Positions 26,992-35,246 are shown, counted from the stretch's first letter. The stretch: DNA of 64,000 nucleotides from JAFLTL01 sp964389525 (GCA_964389525.1 CAYMEX010000011.1:28011-92010), one strand, 5' to 3'. Notes: a model not told the origin generated them from the letters alone. Made by a program: numbers and translations.

Positions 26992-28099
26992 ATGGACTTC
27001 AAAGACTCGCTACTTCAACTGTCAGAGCGCATAGAAAAGCTCAAAGACAACATTCAGACAGAAGAGGCTACAAAAAACGCATTTATAATGCCTATGATTG
27101 CTGCTCTTGGATATGATTAACCCACTTGAAGTTGTACCCGAACTCGACTGCGACATTACCAAAAAGAAAGGTGAAAAGATCGACTATGCTATTATGAAAG
27201 ATAGCGCAGCTGCAATGTTGGTCGAATGTAAACATTGGAAACAAGACCTGACACTGCATGACACTCAGCTTAAACGATATTTTGTTGCATCTAACGCTCG
27301 TTTTGGCATTCTAACTAATGGAATAGAGTATCGATTTTATACCGATCTTGAGAAGCAAAACATAATGGACGAAAGGCCATTTATGGTCGTAAACCTACTT
27401 GACCTCTCGGATGCGGATGTGGAACAACTTAAAAAGTTCCATAAATCATATTATAATGAAGAGGATATTCTTAGTACGACTCAGGAGTTAAAATACACTA
27501 CTGAGCTGAGCGGCATTTTGACAACTGAGTTTAATACGCCTTCTATAGAGTTTGTGAAATTCTTTACAAAACAAGTCTACGAGGGGCAAGTTAATCAAAA
27601 AATCGTAGACCAATTTACGCCCCTTATCAAAAAGGCCATAACAACCATTATTAACGACACTATTACAGATCGCCTTGGACTGGCGATAAAAAACTCCAAA
27701 GAAGAAATTGCACCAGTTGATTCTGCTCCAGCCATTCCAACAACCGAAAAAGAATCGCAAAATCTCCCTGACGGAGTTGTATTTCAAAGCGAAGACGGCT
27801 CTATCATTACCACACAAGAAGAGATCGATAGCTACCTTATTGTAAAGGCAATTCTCCGTCCTGTTATCGATGTTTCAAGGGTTTACTATCGAGACGCACA
27901 AAGCTACTTCGCGATACTTCTCGATGACAATAATCGTAAACCGATATGTCGTATGATCCTCAATCGCAAGTCCGTTAAATACATCGTATTATTTGATGAG
28001 AATAAAGCTGAAACAAAATACACAATTCAGTCACTCGATGATATTTATAACTTCACCGATCAGATTAGAGATACTGTATTGCGCTATATTAACAAATAA
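26992..28099 (+). pseudogene. Restriction-type (HSDR_N-like, PD-(D/E)XK) nuclease gene with frameshift
   Basis: Frame 1 from 26992 encodes MDFKDSLLQLSERIEKLKDN and on to ALGYD, then TAA at 27118-27120. The continuation INPLEVVPELDCDITKKKGE lies in frame 2 and stays open to 28099. Together they look like the type I restriction enzyme R-subunit N-terminal family, with nuclease core residues in KIDYAIMKDSAAAMLVECKHW (Asp, then ExK-like ECK). A loss of about 5 bases near 27115 would explain the break; this is inference. The downstream part, about 325 codons, is otherwise intact and could be translated from an internal start. Confidence 0.75.
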
Positions 28100-28677
28100 T
28101 GAACAACACCCTCGACCTCTCGTCCGGAGTAGGAGAAAGCAAAAGAGTCAATGTAGATAATTTTAGCGAAAAGTATTTATCTGTAACGGACATTGCATTA
28201 GCTAAAAACATCACAAAAGCGATCCTAAGTGGTGCTAAATACATACTTGTAGATCTATCTCTGATAAATGAGCTTGACCGAAAGCTTGCAGACCAAAAAA
28301 GAACAGAAGCGATATTACAAAAAACAGCCCACCTGAACAATATAGGCATTGAAGCAGAAAAAGAGGGTAGGATTGCGGATGCAATTGAAGCTTATGAGGA
28401 AAACATCGCTACAGGTCAACGCGCACTACACGCTTACGACAGGCTGCGTATCTTGTATCATCGAGCAAAAGATTACAATAACGAGATCCGAGTTATAAAG
28501 CGCATGATCGAAGTCAACGATATTGATCCAACAGACGAAAGTGCATGGTGGATAAAGCAGCTCAGAAAAGCAGAGGCACTGCTCGCTAAAACAACTCATA
28601 AAAAGAGCAAAAACAAAGCTCCTGTCGCTCCTACAAAAACGCCCGATAAACCGATAAATATTTTTTGGACTGACTAA
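28099..28677 (+). CDS. Hypothetical TPR-like protein
   Basis: This 192-residue soluble protein starts on the stop codon of the nuclease gene (TAATG), so the two are co-translated. I do not recognise the N-terminal 85 residues. From about residue 86, HLNNIGIEAEKEGRIADAIE followed by AYEENIATGQRALHAYDRLR looks like helical TPR pairs. The C-terminal 30 residues are rich in Lys, Pro and Thr. It has no signal peptide. Function is unknown; the link to the nuclease suggests a partner or regulator. Confidence 0.6.
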   Translation: MNNTLDLSSGVGESKRVNVDNFSEKYLSVTDIALAKNITKAILSGAKYILVDLSLINELDRKLADQKRTEAILQKTAHLNNIGIEAEKEGRIADAIEAYEENIATGQRALHAYDRLRILYHRAKDYNNEIRVIKRMIEVNDIDPTDESAWWIKQLRKAEALLAKTTHKKSKNKAPVAPTKTPDKPINIFWTD

Positions 28678-28690
28678 AATTAAAACAACA

Positions 28691-29428
28691 ATGAACACCA
28701 CCAAAACCCTCCTTGCCGCAATCGCGGTGGTTATCGCATCGTCAAGTTGCGAAAGCAATATGGAAAAGATATTGCGAGACAATGTAGAATCTCGGTTTAA
28801 AGGTATTGACGTTAAATATAAATTAATGTCAGTTCTGCCAAATGATACTGTTACAGCAACAAAAAGAGTGAAAGCGTTGGAGGCTGAGATCGGATGGTTA
28901 AAAGGTATATGCGACACTCTCTCATACGATGGTTTTAGAGGGCTGCGAAATCAGGAGTTTAAAGTATTTAGGAGCGACTCTACTTATGAGGATAAAATCA
29001 TGTATGGAGAGTATAAAGATGCGTCGCCATGGTGCACCGAGCTTAGGGAACGAACCGAAACAGCAGACTCCATCCTCGCAAACTGGAACACTATCAATTC
29101 CGACTCATGGGAGATTGCATCATTTGTCGGATGGGCAACTATACGTTATGTGCAGTTTTATAATAATCGGCCTCACGAATGGTATCAAAAAGCAATAGAG
29201 GAACTTTCTGAATCAAAATCAAAATACGAAGAATTGAAAGAGATTAGTTCCGCTCCGACCGACAGTGTTGTATATTATACATATACTCACAAATATTCCA
29301 TCTATAATCCCGCAATTGAGAAAAGAGTAAATATGATTGACTCAGTTGCAATATCTCCTGATGATATAATATTGGGAAGTGAAACATCGGTAGATTTAGA
29401 ACAAGCTCTAAAGACATTGTTTGAGTAA
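28691..29428 (+). CDS. Hypothetical lipoprotein
   Basis: The 245-residue protein begins MNTTKTLLAAIAVVIASSSC, a lipoprotein signal with Cys at residue 20. The mature part is mixed helical, with tryptophans in EIASFVGWATIRYVQFYN and a charged segment SESKSKYEELKEI. I do not recognise a family. It lies 13 bases after the TPR-like gene and is the last intact gene of the element, so it may be passenger DNA. Confidence 0.6.
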   Translation: MNTTKTLLAAIAVVIASSSCESNMEKILRDNVESRFKGIDVKYKLMSVLPNDTVTATKRVKALEAEIGWLKGICDTLSYDGFRGLRNQEFKVFRSDSTYEDKIMYGEYKDASPWCTELRERTETADSILANWNTINSDSWEIASFVGWATIRYVQFYNNRPHEWYQKAIEELSESKSKYEELKEISSAPTDSVVYYTYTHKYSIYNPAIEKRVNMIDSVAISPDDIILGSETSVDLEQALKTLFE

Positions 29429-29445
29429 ACCAACTCTCCTCTACA

Positions 29446-29723
29446 ATGAATACCCGACTAAGACAGATCATCGACTATAAGACCGGCGGGTGTCAAAAGA
29501 TATTCGCCGAAATGATGGGATGGTCGCCGCAATACATCTATCGACTCTTAACTTAAAAGGAGATAGCGGCATCGGCATACGTCCCATTGTCGCGATCCTT
29601 GAGAAGTTTCCCTACATAATAAATGCCCGATGGCTGCTTATCGGTGAGGGCATGATGGTTTCTATCGGTATCGATAAAGCCAAAGCCTACCTCATGTCGC
29701 GCTTACACTCAAAAAGTATATGA
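29446..29723 (+). pseudogene. Small XRE-like DNA-binding protein with frameshift
   Basis: Frame 1 gives MNTRLRQIIDYKTGGCQKIF and then AEMMGWSPQYIYRLLT before a stop at 29554-29556. The other half, LKGDSGIGIRPIVAILEKFP followed by YIINARWLLIGEG, is in the third frame. One base missing within 29541-29550 would join them into a helix-turn-helix protein of the kind used as regulators in Bacteroidetes mobile elements. Confidence 0.75.
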
Positions 29724-29850
29724 CCGCCATGTCCAATCGAGGAATTGAATCAACTAAATTTTCCAACAGAGAAGATCGATGAATTAGAGGCAAAGTTTAC
29801 TTGTCGTCAGGATCTCATCAACGCCGCAATACAACGATCGGCCGGACCAT

Positions 29851-29924
29851 GGGTCGCGAGTTCGAGCCTCGTTTACCGCTCAAACTTTAATCGGCGTAAG
29901 GATCAATAACTTACGCCGATTTTT
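29851..29924 (+). repeat. Attachment site attR (tRNA-Gly 3' fragment plus terminator)
   Basis: This is the second copy of the 74-base repeat at 26486-26559. It contains the last 30 bases of tRNA-Gly and a perfect terminator hairpin (arms 29890-29900 and 29910-29920, then T5) but no 5' half, so it is not a tRNA gene. Confidence 0.9.
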
Positions 29925-29951
29925 ATTTCTGCTTAGGTTGATTCTTGAGCC

Positions 29952-29967
29952 TAAATTTGCCCCCCCC
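29952..29967 (+). promoter_or_regulatory. Possible -7 element followed by a C8 tract
   Basis: TAAATTTG at 29952-29959 matches the -7 consensus and is followed directly by eight C. No -33 element is seen. It points at the Bro-N remnant. The remaining bases to 30110 are AT-rich with nothing recognisable. Confidence 0.3.
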
Positions 29968-30116
29968 AAAAAGGCCAAAGACTGGCAATTATGGATGCTG
30001 ATGCGCTCCTACTAATAAAAGCACCAGCATAAACAAACAACAATTACAATTGGCAGCATCATTTAATCTACTGATTATTTCGCCGTTTTATTATTTATTT
30101 GTATTTTTATATGATT

Positions 30117-30338
30117 ATGACAAAGAATCTTCAGATACAGGCATTCAACAACCGTAAGGTCAGAACAGTCTGGGACAACGACAAAGAAGAATGGTATTTC
30201 TCAGTAGTAGATGTTGTGGGCATATTAACAGACAGTTCAAGCCCTAACACATATTGGAAAGTACTGAAAAACAGGCTTAAAAAGGAGGGAAATGAAACCG
30301 TTACAAATTGTAACCAGTTGAAACTTCTTGCCGCAGGG
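30117..30338 (+). pseudogene. Bro-N antirepressor-type domain, truncated
   Basis: MTKNLQIQAFNNRKVRTVWD, EEWYFSVVDVVGILTDSS and NTYWKVLKNRLKKEGNE are the start of a Bro-N (phage antirepressor-like) protein. Homology stops at KLLAA, about residue 73, where the DGK segment and the rest of the family protein are missing. The frame then runs, without a stop, into the downstream lipoprotein. It lies just outside attR and shows further phage-derived DNA at this locus. Confidence 0.75.
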
Positions 30339-30371
30339 AGAACATACACACGCAGTCGAATACAAAATTCC

Positions 30372-30746
30372 ATGAACAGAAACAAGATGATTTTAAAAAA
30401 GATGAGAAAAACTGCCAGGTGGGGATGCGGGATTACGATGGCTATTGTCATGGCCGCATGTAATGGCAGCGATATCGCCGGTGAATGGGTTGAACCCATC
30501 CCCGGCATGGAGGATCAGATACAAGGCATCAGCCTGAATGCCGACGGCACGGCATCGTCCATCAATATGGCGACTCTGCAATATGAGACATGGAAACGCG
30601 AAGGAGACAACCTCATACTGTCGGGCAAAAGCATCGGAAACGGGCAGACAATATCGTTCTCCGACACTCTGCTGATCAAGAATCTCACAGACGAGGAAAT
30701 GTCGCTGACAAGAGGCGAAGTGACCATCACGTATCGCAAAAGATAG
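30372..30746 (+). CDS. Lipocalin-like lipoprotein
   Basis: From the ATG at 30372 (or 30387) the protein has about 124 residues: a positively charged start, the hydrophobic GCGITMAIVMAAC with lipobox Cys, then a small beta-barrel-like domain. GEWVEPIPGMEDQIQGISLN, INMATLQYETWKREGDNLIL and DTLLIKNLTDEEMSLTRGEV match lipocalin-like proteins of Bacteroidales. The ligand is unknown. The frame is fused upstream to the Bro-N remnant, so it may have lost its own promoter or be made as a longer fusion that would lack a usable signal. Confidence 0.75.
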   Translation: MNRNKMILKKMRKTARWGCGITMAIVMAACNGSDIAGEWVEPIPGMEDQIQGISLNADGTASSINMATLQYETWKREGDNLILSGKSIGNGQTISFSDTLLIKNLTDEEMSLTRGEVTITYRKR

Positions 30747-30829
30747 TAATTCGGCATCATAATAAAGAGAAACCTGAAATAAGTCTCTCTTCTTAATTAT
30801 AAGCCCTCATTACTCAAATAGACACAAAA

Positions 30830-31966
30830 TCAATCAATTATAGGAGTTGCGGCCAGGCGCGGCGAGGATGACTGCGTGCCGAGAAGCCAACGGCCACCGG
30901 GGACGCGTGAAAGGATCCAGGATGTGACGAGGCTGGAGAGGAACGTAGTCACGGCAATGGCGGGAATGGCTGCAACCGTAGGAAGCGCTAATGTGTCTTT
31001 GAACACAATCACCCACGGATAAAGCCAGAAGATGTGCATGAGATACATGCCATAGGTGAGGTTGGAGACCTCGACCACCTGCGCCGAAACCTTGTGCTGA
31101 GGGATGGCAGTGAAGACAAGAAACACTCCTGCGGTAAGCGCCAGTACGTTTATCGTGCAGAATGACCATCCGATCTCAAGAACGGGTGTCGCGATCTTAA
31201 TGCCGGGCTCGGCCTGAACATAGAACGAGAGTATTGTGGCAACAGCTCCGACAATGGCAAGTGGCAGGCCTACGGCCAAGCGCTTACGAGCCGACCATGA
31301 AAGATGTACTCTCACATAATGGGCGAGTATGAGGTAGCCGAGATAACCGGAGAAATACCAAAGCATGTGGTATTCGTTCCAGAAGCACTGGCCCCACACT
31401 TCTCCGCTGAAACGGTTGAGATAGGGAATGCAGGTAGAAAGTGCAAAGATCCAGATGAAGAGGCGCTCTTCGCGAGCAGATACCTTACTGAGCCAGGGCG
31501 ATATGATCGGGATAAAGAGATAAAGACCGATAAGCGGATACATGAACCAGAAATGACCGGCAAGAGTCGGGAAGTTGAGCAGGAGGCGGCGTATGTCGGT
31601 CATCGAGGTTGCTGCATCTATCTGCCCCCATAGCATTGGGAGGGTCGAATATAAAACCATGAAGATGAACAGCGCGGGAAGGATCCTTATGGCACGACGT
31701 CTGTAGAAGGTAAACGCCGACTGCCCCTCGCGCATCGGCACGAGAAGGAATGCCGAGACCATCATGAACAAAGGAACGGACATGCGTGAGAATCCGTCGT
31801 AGAGCGACACCCACAAACGATCGGAGGCGTTGGAGAGCATCGAGACAGGCCCGGCCATCTCACCTGAGGCCGCGCCATAAAAGTTTTCGCTCGAATGCAC
31901 GAGCATGACAAGAAAGCACGCAAAGATGCGCAGATAGTCAAGAAATGCGATACGCTTTATCTCCAT
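30830..31966 (-). CDS. Membrane acyltransferase (acyltransferase 3 family), copy 1
   Basis: The 378-residue protein has about ten membrane segments and belongs to the OafA/WecH-type acyltransferase family, which acylates surface sugars. The N-terminal FLDYLRIFACFLVMLVHSSENFYG contains the conserved R and the catalytic His. FWFMYPLIGLYLFIPIISPW is the second family box. It is closely similar over its full length to the protein at 62610-63743. Its leader contains a 13-base inverted repeat and a good promoter lies upstream. No polysaccharide cluster is adjacent. Confidence 0.9.
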   Translation of the reverse strand: MEIKRIAFLDYLRIFACFLVMLVHSSENFYGAASGEMAGPVSMLSNASDRLWVSLYDGFSRMSVPLFMMVSAFLLVPMREGQSAFTFYRRRAIRILPALFIFMVLYSTLPMLWGQIDAATSMTDIRRLLLNFPTLAGHFWFMYPLIGLYLFIPIISPWLSKVSAREERLFIWIFALSTCIPYLNRFSGEVWGQCFWNEYHMLWYFSGYLGYLILAHYVRVHLSWSARKRLAVGLPLAIVGAVATILSFYVQAEPGIKIATPVLEIGWSFCTINVLALTAGVFLVFTAIPQHKVSAQVVEVSNLTYGMYLMHIFWLYPWVIVFKDTLALPTVAAIPAIAVTTFLSSLVTSWILSRVPGGRWLLGTQSSSPRLAATPIID

Positions 31967-31983
31967 CGTCTGAAATATGAACC

Positions 31984-32047
31984 GAAGTGATTTAAATTAA
32001 AAACATGAATCATGAAGTGGAATGAACGAGGCAGTTTAAATCACTTC
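31984..32047. repeat. 13-base inverted repeat in the acyltransferase leader
   Basis: GAAGTGATTTAAA (31984-31996) and TTTAAATCACTTC (32035-32047) are perfect reverse complements with 38 bases between. They lie between the promoter and the start codon of the minus-strand gene, so the leader RNA can fold on itself. Confidence 0.7.
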
Positions 32048-32061
32048 ATTGTTAATTATTA

Positions 32062-32094
32062 CAAAGATAGGTTTTTTCCTATAAGTTGGCCAAA
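32062..32094 (-). promoter_or_regulatory. Promoter of acyltransferase copy 1
   Basis: On the minus strand TTTG (32094 to 32091), a 21-base spacer and TATCTTTG (32069 to 32062) match the Bacteroidales consensus well. Confidence 0.75.
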
Positions 32095-32101
32095 AACGAC
32101 A

Positions 32102-32130
32102 TTGTTTCGGAGGAATTTTTTATAATTTTG
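32102..32130 (+). promoter_or_regulatory. Promoter of the TPR/PD40 gene
   Basis: TAATTTTG at 32123-32130 fits the -7 box, with TTG at 32102-32104 (18-base spacer). The start codon is 26 bases downstream. Confidence 0.6.
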
Positions 32131-32155
32131 CGTACAGACTAAACTATACGAAGTA

Positions 32156-33568
32156 ATGACACGACGTCTCATCATACTTATCACCGTGGCAGCCACATGG
32201 TTTGCAGCTGCCGCCCAGGCAACTCTCGATGAAGCCAAGCAGCTGGTGGAAAGCGGCGATCTCGATGCCGCCATACCGATGCTTGAAGAACTCGCATCTG
32301 CCTCGCCTAAAAAGGGTGAGATAAATCTGTTGCTCGGCACGGCCCTGTTCTATCATAGGGATTATGCCGGTGCCAAAGAACAGTGGGAAGCCGCTCTGAA
32401 AAAGAAAGAGAATCTCGCCAACCTCAAGCTGGCCGAACTCGCTCTGCTGCAATACAAGACTGAAGACGCTGAAGAATATGTGGAGACCTATCGCAGCGGC
32501 CTGAAACGAGGCAAGAGAGTGCTTGCTGAAGATGTGTCGGGTGATATAGACGACCGTATAGACCGTGTGAGCGCCATGCTTGACCGTGTTGAAAAACTCG
32601 TGATAATCGACAGCATCAATGTCGATGCCGAGATTTTCTTCCGCCAGTATGGTCTCGCCAAGAGCACAGGCCGCTTCCTCTCGCCCGCCGAGGCATTCAA
32701 CGGGTCGCTCCCCGCAGCCGAGCCGACAGTCGTCTTCGAGACCGGCGACGGCCGCGAGCGTCTTTGGGCCGTACAGAACGAGGACAACAATTTCGAGCTG
32801 GTAAGCGCGGGACCTCTGTACGGCGGCAAATGGGATCAGCCCAGCCCGCTCGGCAACCATCTGAATGAAGGTGGCGACGCCAACTATCCGTTTCTGATGA
32901 GCGACGGCATGACTCTCTACTTCGCCAACGACGGCGAGAACTCACTCGGCGGACTCGACATCTTCATCACACGCCGCGACGGCGACAGCTTCCTGCAGCC
33001 TACCAACGTCGGCCTGCCGTACAACTCCCCCGACAACGACTACATGCTGGCAATCGACGAGGTGAAAGGCATAGGCTGGTGGGCGACCGACCGCAACCAC
33101 ATCCCCGACATGGTGACAATCTATGTGTTCCTGCCGTCGGACATGCGCGTCAATTATCCCACCGACAGCCCCGATCTCGCAGAACGCGCCCGCATCACGT
33201 CGTATCGCGACACCTGGGAAGAGGGCAAAGACTACAGCGACCTTATCGCGCTTGCCCGCAAAGGATCGGCCGCCGAGACCGGCGAGGGTCAGGCGACTCC
33301 GCATTTCGCGCTTTCGGTGCCCGGCCGCGGAACACTCACCTCGCTCCAGGAGTTCAAAAACACCCGCGCCCGTGGCCTCGCCAAACAGTGGCTCGACCAG
33401 CGCGCACAGTTTGACCGCAAAAAAGAGGAACTCGCCAAACTGAGGGAACGCTACCGCAAGGGCGACCAGTCGGTATCGGCCAAAATAACCGACGGCGAAG
33501 CAGCAATAGAGGCAATGCGCAACCAGCTCACCCAGCTCGCATCGCAGGCGGCCGAAGCGGAGCGCTGA
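32156..33568 (+). CDS. TPR and PD40 (WD40-like) repeat envelope protein
   Basis: The 470-residue protein has a Sec signal peptide ending near AAAAQA. Two or three TPR units follow (about residues 25-125: AKQLVESGDLDAAIPMLEEL and ALFYHRDYAGAKEQWEAALK), then WD40-like PD40 strands (about 200-320: NYPFLMSDGMTLYFANDGEN and GGLDIFITRRDGDSF). A C-terminal coiled coil (about 400-470) is rich in Lys, Glu and Ala. This architecture is common in periplasmic proteins of Bacteroidetes, often with OmpA or secretion partners, but none is adjacent here. Function is not known. Confidence 0.75.
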   Translation: MTRRLIILITVAATWFAAAAQATLDEAKQLVESGDLDAAIPMLEELASASPKKGEINLLLGTALFYHRDYAGAKEQWEAALKKKENLANLKLAELALLQYKTEDAEEYVETYRSGLKRGKRVLAEDVSGDIDDRIDRVSAMLDRVEKLVIIDSINVDAEIFFRQYGLAKSTGRFLSPAEAFNGSLPAAEPTVVFETGDGRERLWAVQNEDNNFELVSAGPLYGGKWDQPSPLGNHLNEGGDANYPFLMSDGMTLYFANDGENSLGGLDIFITRRDGDSFLQPTNVGLPYNSPDNDYMLAIDEVKGIGWWATDRNHIPDMVTIYVFLPSDMRVNYPTDSPDLAERARITSYRDTWEEGKDYSDLIALARKGSAAETGEGQATPHFALSVPGRGTLTSLQEFKNTRARGLAKQWLDQRAQFDRKKEELAKLRERYRKGDQSVSAKITDGEAAIEAMRNQLTQLASQAAEAER

Positions 33569-33659
33569 CGCAAGGCACTCCTCTACTCCCCCCCCCGCCC
33601 TCCCCTCTCATCTTATCACACTTCCACGACCTGACAATCTTTTATCATCATTTTTTTCT

Positions 33660-35114
33660 GTGCAAACACTACTCATAGCCCTCGCAGTGCTTATTGCGGG
33701 ATATTTCATCTACGGAACATTCATCGCACGCATAGCCGGCGTCGACCCAAGCCGCACGACACCGGCCTACAGCCGTCGCGACAATGTGGACTTCATGCCG
33801 ATGCCCACCTGGAAAGTATTTCTCATACAGTTTCTCAACATCGCGGGCCTCGGGCCTATCTTCGGCGCGATCATGGGCATCATGTTCGGTCCGGCAGCAT
33901 TTCTCTGGATCGTATTCGGAACAATCTTCGCCGGTGCGGTGCATGACTTCTGCGCGGCATTCATCTCGCTGCGATCTGACGGCCTGTCACTGCCCCAGAT
34001 AATCGGCAACCAGCTCGGCAACAGGGTAAAGAAGGTGATGAACGTGCTCACGATACTGCTTATGATACTTGTAGCGGCCGTGTTTGTGCTTAACCCTGCC
34101 GACATAATCGCCGGCATGACTCCCGACTATCTTGACAGAACGGTATGGATCGCGGCAATCTTCATCTACTACATGCTCGCTACGCTGCTTCCGATCGACA
34201 AGCTCATAGGCAACCTGTATCCGGTCTTCGGATTCGCTCTGCTGTTTATGGCTCTCGGCATACTTGCCGTCCTGATTTTCGGCGACTACAATCTGACAGC
34301 AGGGTGGGAAGAAGGGCTCGGCAACCGCTATATGGCAGCCGGACGCGACACGCACCCTATCTTCCCTATGATGTTTGTGTCGATAGCATGCGGCGCAATC
34401 TCGGGATTTCACGCCACCCAGTCGCCTATGATGGCCCGATGCCTTAAAAACGAGCGACTGGCGCAACCGGTGTTTTACGGCGCAATGGTAGCCGAGGGTA
34501 TCGTGGCTCTGATATGGGCCGCGGCGGCCATCGCCTTTACCGGTGGATATGAGGAGCTTGGACAATACATGTCGGGTGGCAAAACCGCCGGTGTGCTTGT
34601 GAAAGAGATTTCGGTGAACTGGCTCGGCGCAATCGGCGGAATGCTCGCTCTGCTCGGAGTCGTAGCTGCTCCGATCACTTCGGGTGACACGGCACTGCGG
34701 AGCGCCCGTCTTATCGCGGCCGATATCTTCAATTTCGACCAGACAAAAATATGGAGGCGCCTGCTGATCTCGCTCCCGCTCTTCGGCCTGACATACCTGA
34801 TCATGTGCATCGACTACAATGTGATGTGGCGGTATTTCGCCTGGATCAACCAGACGCTCGCCGTGTTCACTCTGTGGGCTATAACCGTGTGGCTCGCACG
34901 ACAAGGGAAACTGTATGTCGTATCACTGATACCGGCACTGTTTATGACGGTGGTGTGCGTCAACTACATATTGTTCGCTCCGCGCCCCGAAGGCTTCGGA
35001 CTGTCGCCGATGCTTGCGACGGGTGCCGGAATAGCCGTAGCGGCGTTTTTGCTCTTCCTGTTTATCAGGAGCCTGAACCATAAGCCAAAAAGGCTGTGTC
35101 AAAATGGGTTCTGA
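33660..35114 (+). CDS. cstA: Carbon starvation protein A family transporter
   Basis: The 484-residue membrane protein starts at GTG 33660 (MQTLLIALAVLIAGYFIYG). It carries CstA signatures: GPIFGAIMGIMFGPAAFLW, HDFCAAFISLRSDGLSLPQI, PITSGDTALRSARLIAADIF. CstA proteins import peptides or pyruvate. It is shorter than E. coli CstA (about 700 residues), as in other Bacteroidetes. The last codons (RLCQNGF) and the stop come from a dispersed repeat that begins at 35096, so the native C-terminus may have been replaced. A C9 tract lies upstream at 33588-33596. Confidence 0.93.
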   Translation: MQTLLIALAVLIAGYFIYGTFIARIAGVDPSRTTPAYSRRDNVDFMPMPTWKVFLIQFLNIAGLGPIFGAIMGIMFGPAAFLWIVFGTIFAGAVHDFCAAFISLRSDGLSLPQIIGNQLGNRVKKVMNVLTILLMILVAAVFVLNPADIIAGMTPDYLDRTVWIAAIFIYYMLATLLPIDKLIGNLYPVFGFALLFMALGILAVLIFGDYNLTAGWEEGLGNRYMAAGRDTHPIFPMMFVSIACGAISGFHATQSPMMARCLKNERLAQPVFYGAMVAEGIVALIWAAAAIAFTGGYEELGQYMSGGKTAGVLVKEISVNWLGAIGGMLALLGVVAAPITSGDTALRSARLIAADIFNFDQTKIWRRLLISLPLFGLTYLIMCIDYNVMWRYFAWINQTLAVFTLWAITVWLARQGKLYVVSLIPALFMTVVCVNYILFAPRPEGFGLSPMLATGAGIAVAAFLLFLFIRSLNHKPKRLCQNGF

Positions 35115-35181
35115 CATGGGAAATACCAGATCCAATTTGTGGGCGTACTGTCGCACGCCCCTACAAATCAGCATCATGTCA
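35096..35181. repeat. Dispersed repeat, copy 2
   Basis: This is the partner of 2337-2422, aligned without gaps. It overlaps the last codons of cstA. Its middle part, 35140-35164, is also one arm of an inverted repeat with 35206-35230 (24 of 25 bases). Confidence 0.8.
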
Positions 35182-35230
35182 TACAGGCGATCAATCTTAA
35201 GTGTCGTAGGGGCGTGGGACAGTACGCCCA
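35140..35230. repeat. 25-base inverted repeat between cstA and the PHP gene
   Basis: Arms at 35140-35164 and 35206-35230 are reverse complements except for one base, with a 41-base loop. The arm motif GTAGGGGCGTG recalls the GTAGGG palindromes near 54213 and 62117. It may act as terminator for cstA. Confidence 0.75.
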
Positions 35231-35246
35231 AAGTAAACATACTCTA

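Larger units (their letters stand above)
26560..29850. mobile_element. Decayed integrated element in tRNA-Gly
   Basis: This segment of about 3.3 kb lies between two 74-base copies of the tRNA-Gly end. It is clearly more AT-rich than its flanks. Inside are 10-base phased TGCAC repeats, the first ~28 codons of a tyrosine recombinase, a frameshifted restriction-type nuclease gene, a TPR-like gene, a lipoprotein gene and a frameshifted small DNA-binding protein gene. With its integrase truncated it is probably immobile on its own. Confidence 0.85.

Noticed and set aside
27098..27140. Programmed frameshift in the nuclease gene
   Set aside because: There is no slippery heptamer at GGATATGATTAACC; a small deletion is simpler and fits the decay of neighbours.
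29851..29880. Second tRNA-Gly gene
   Set aside because: Only the 3' 30 bases are present; there is no acceptor 5' strand, D-arm or anticodon. It is an attachment-site copy.
29925..30746. Intact prophage at the tRNA locus
   Set aside because: No terminase, capsid, portal, tail or lysis genes occur; only Bro-N and integrase fragments are present.
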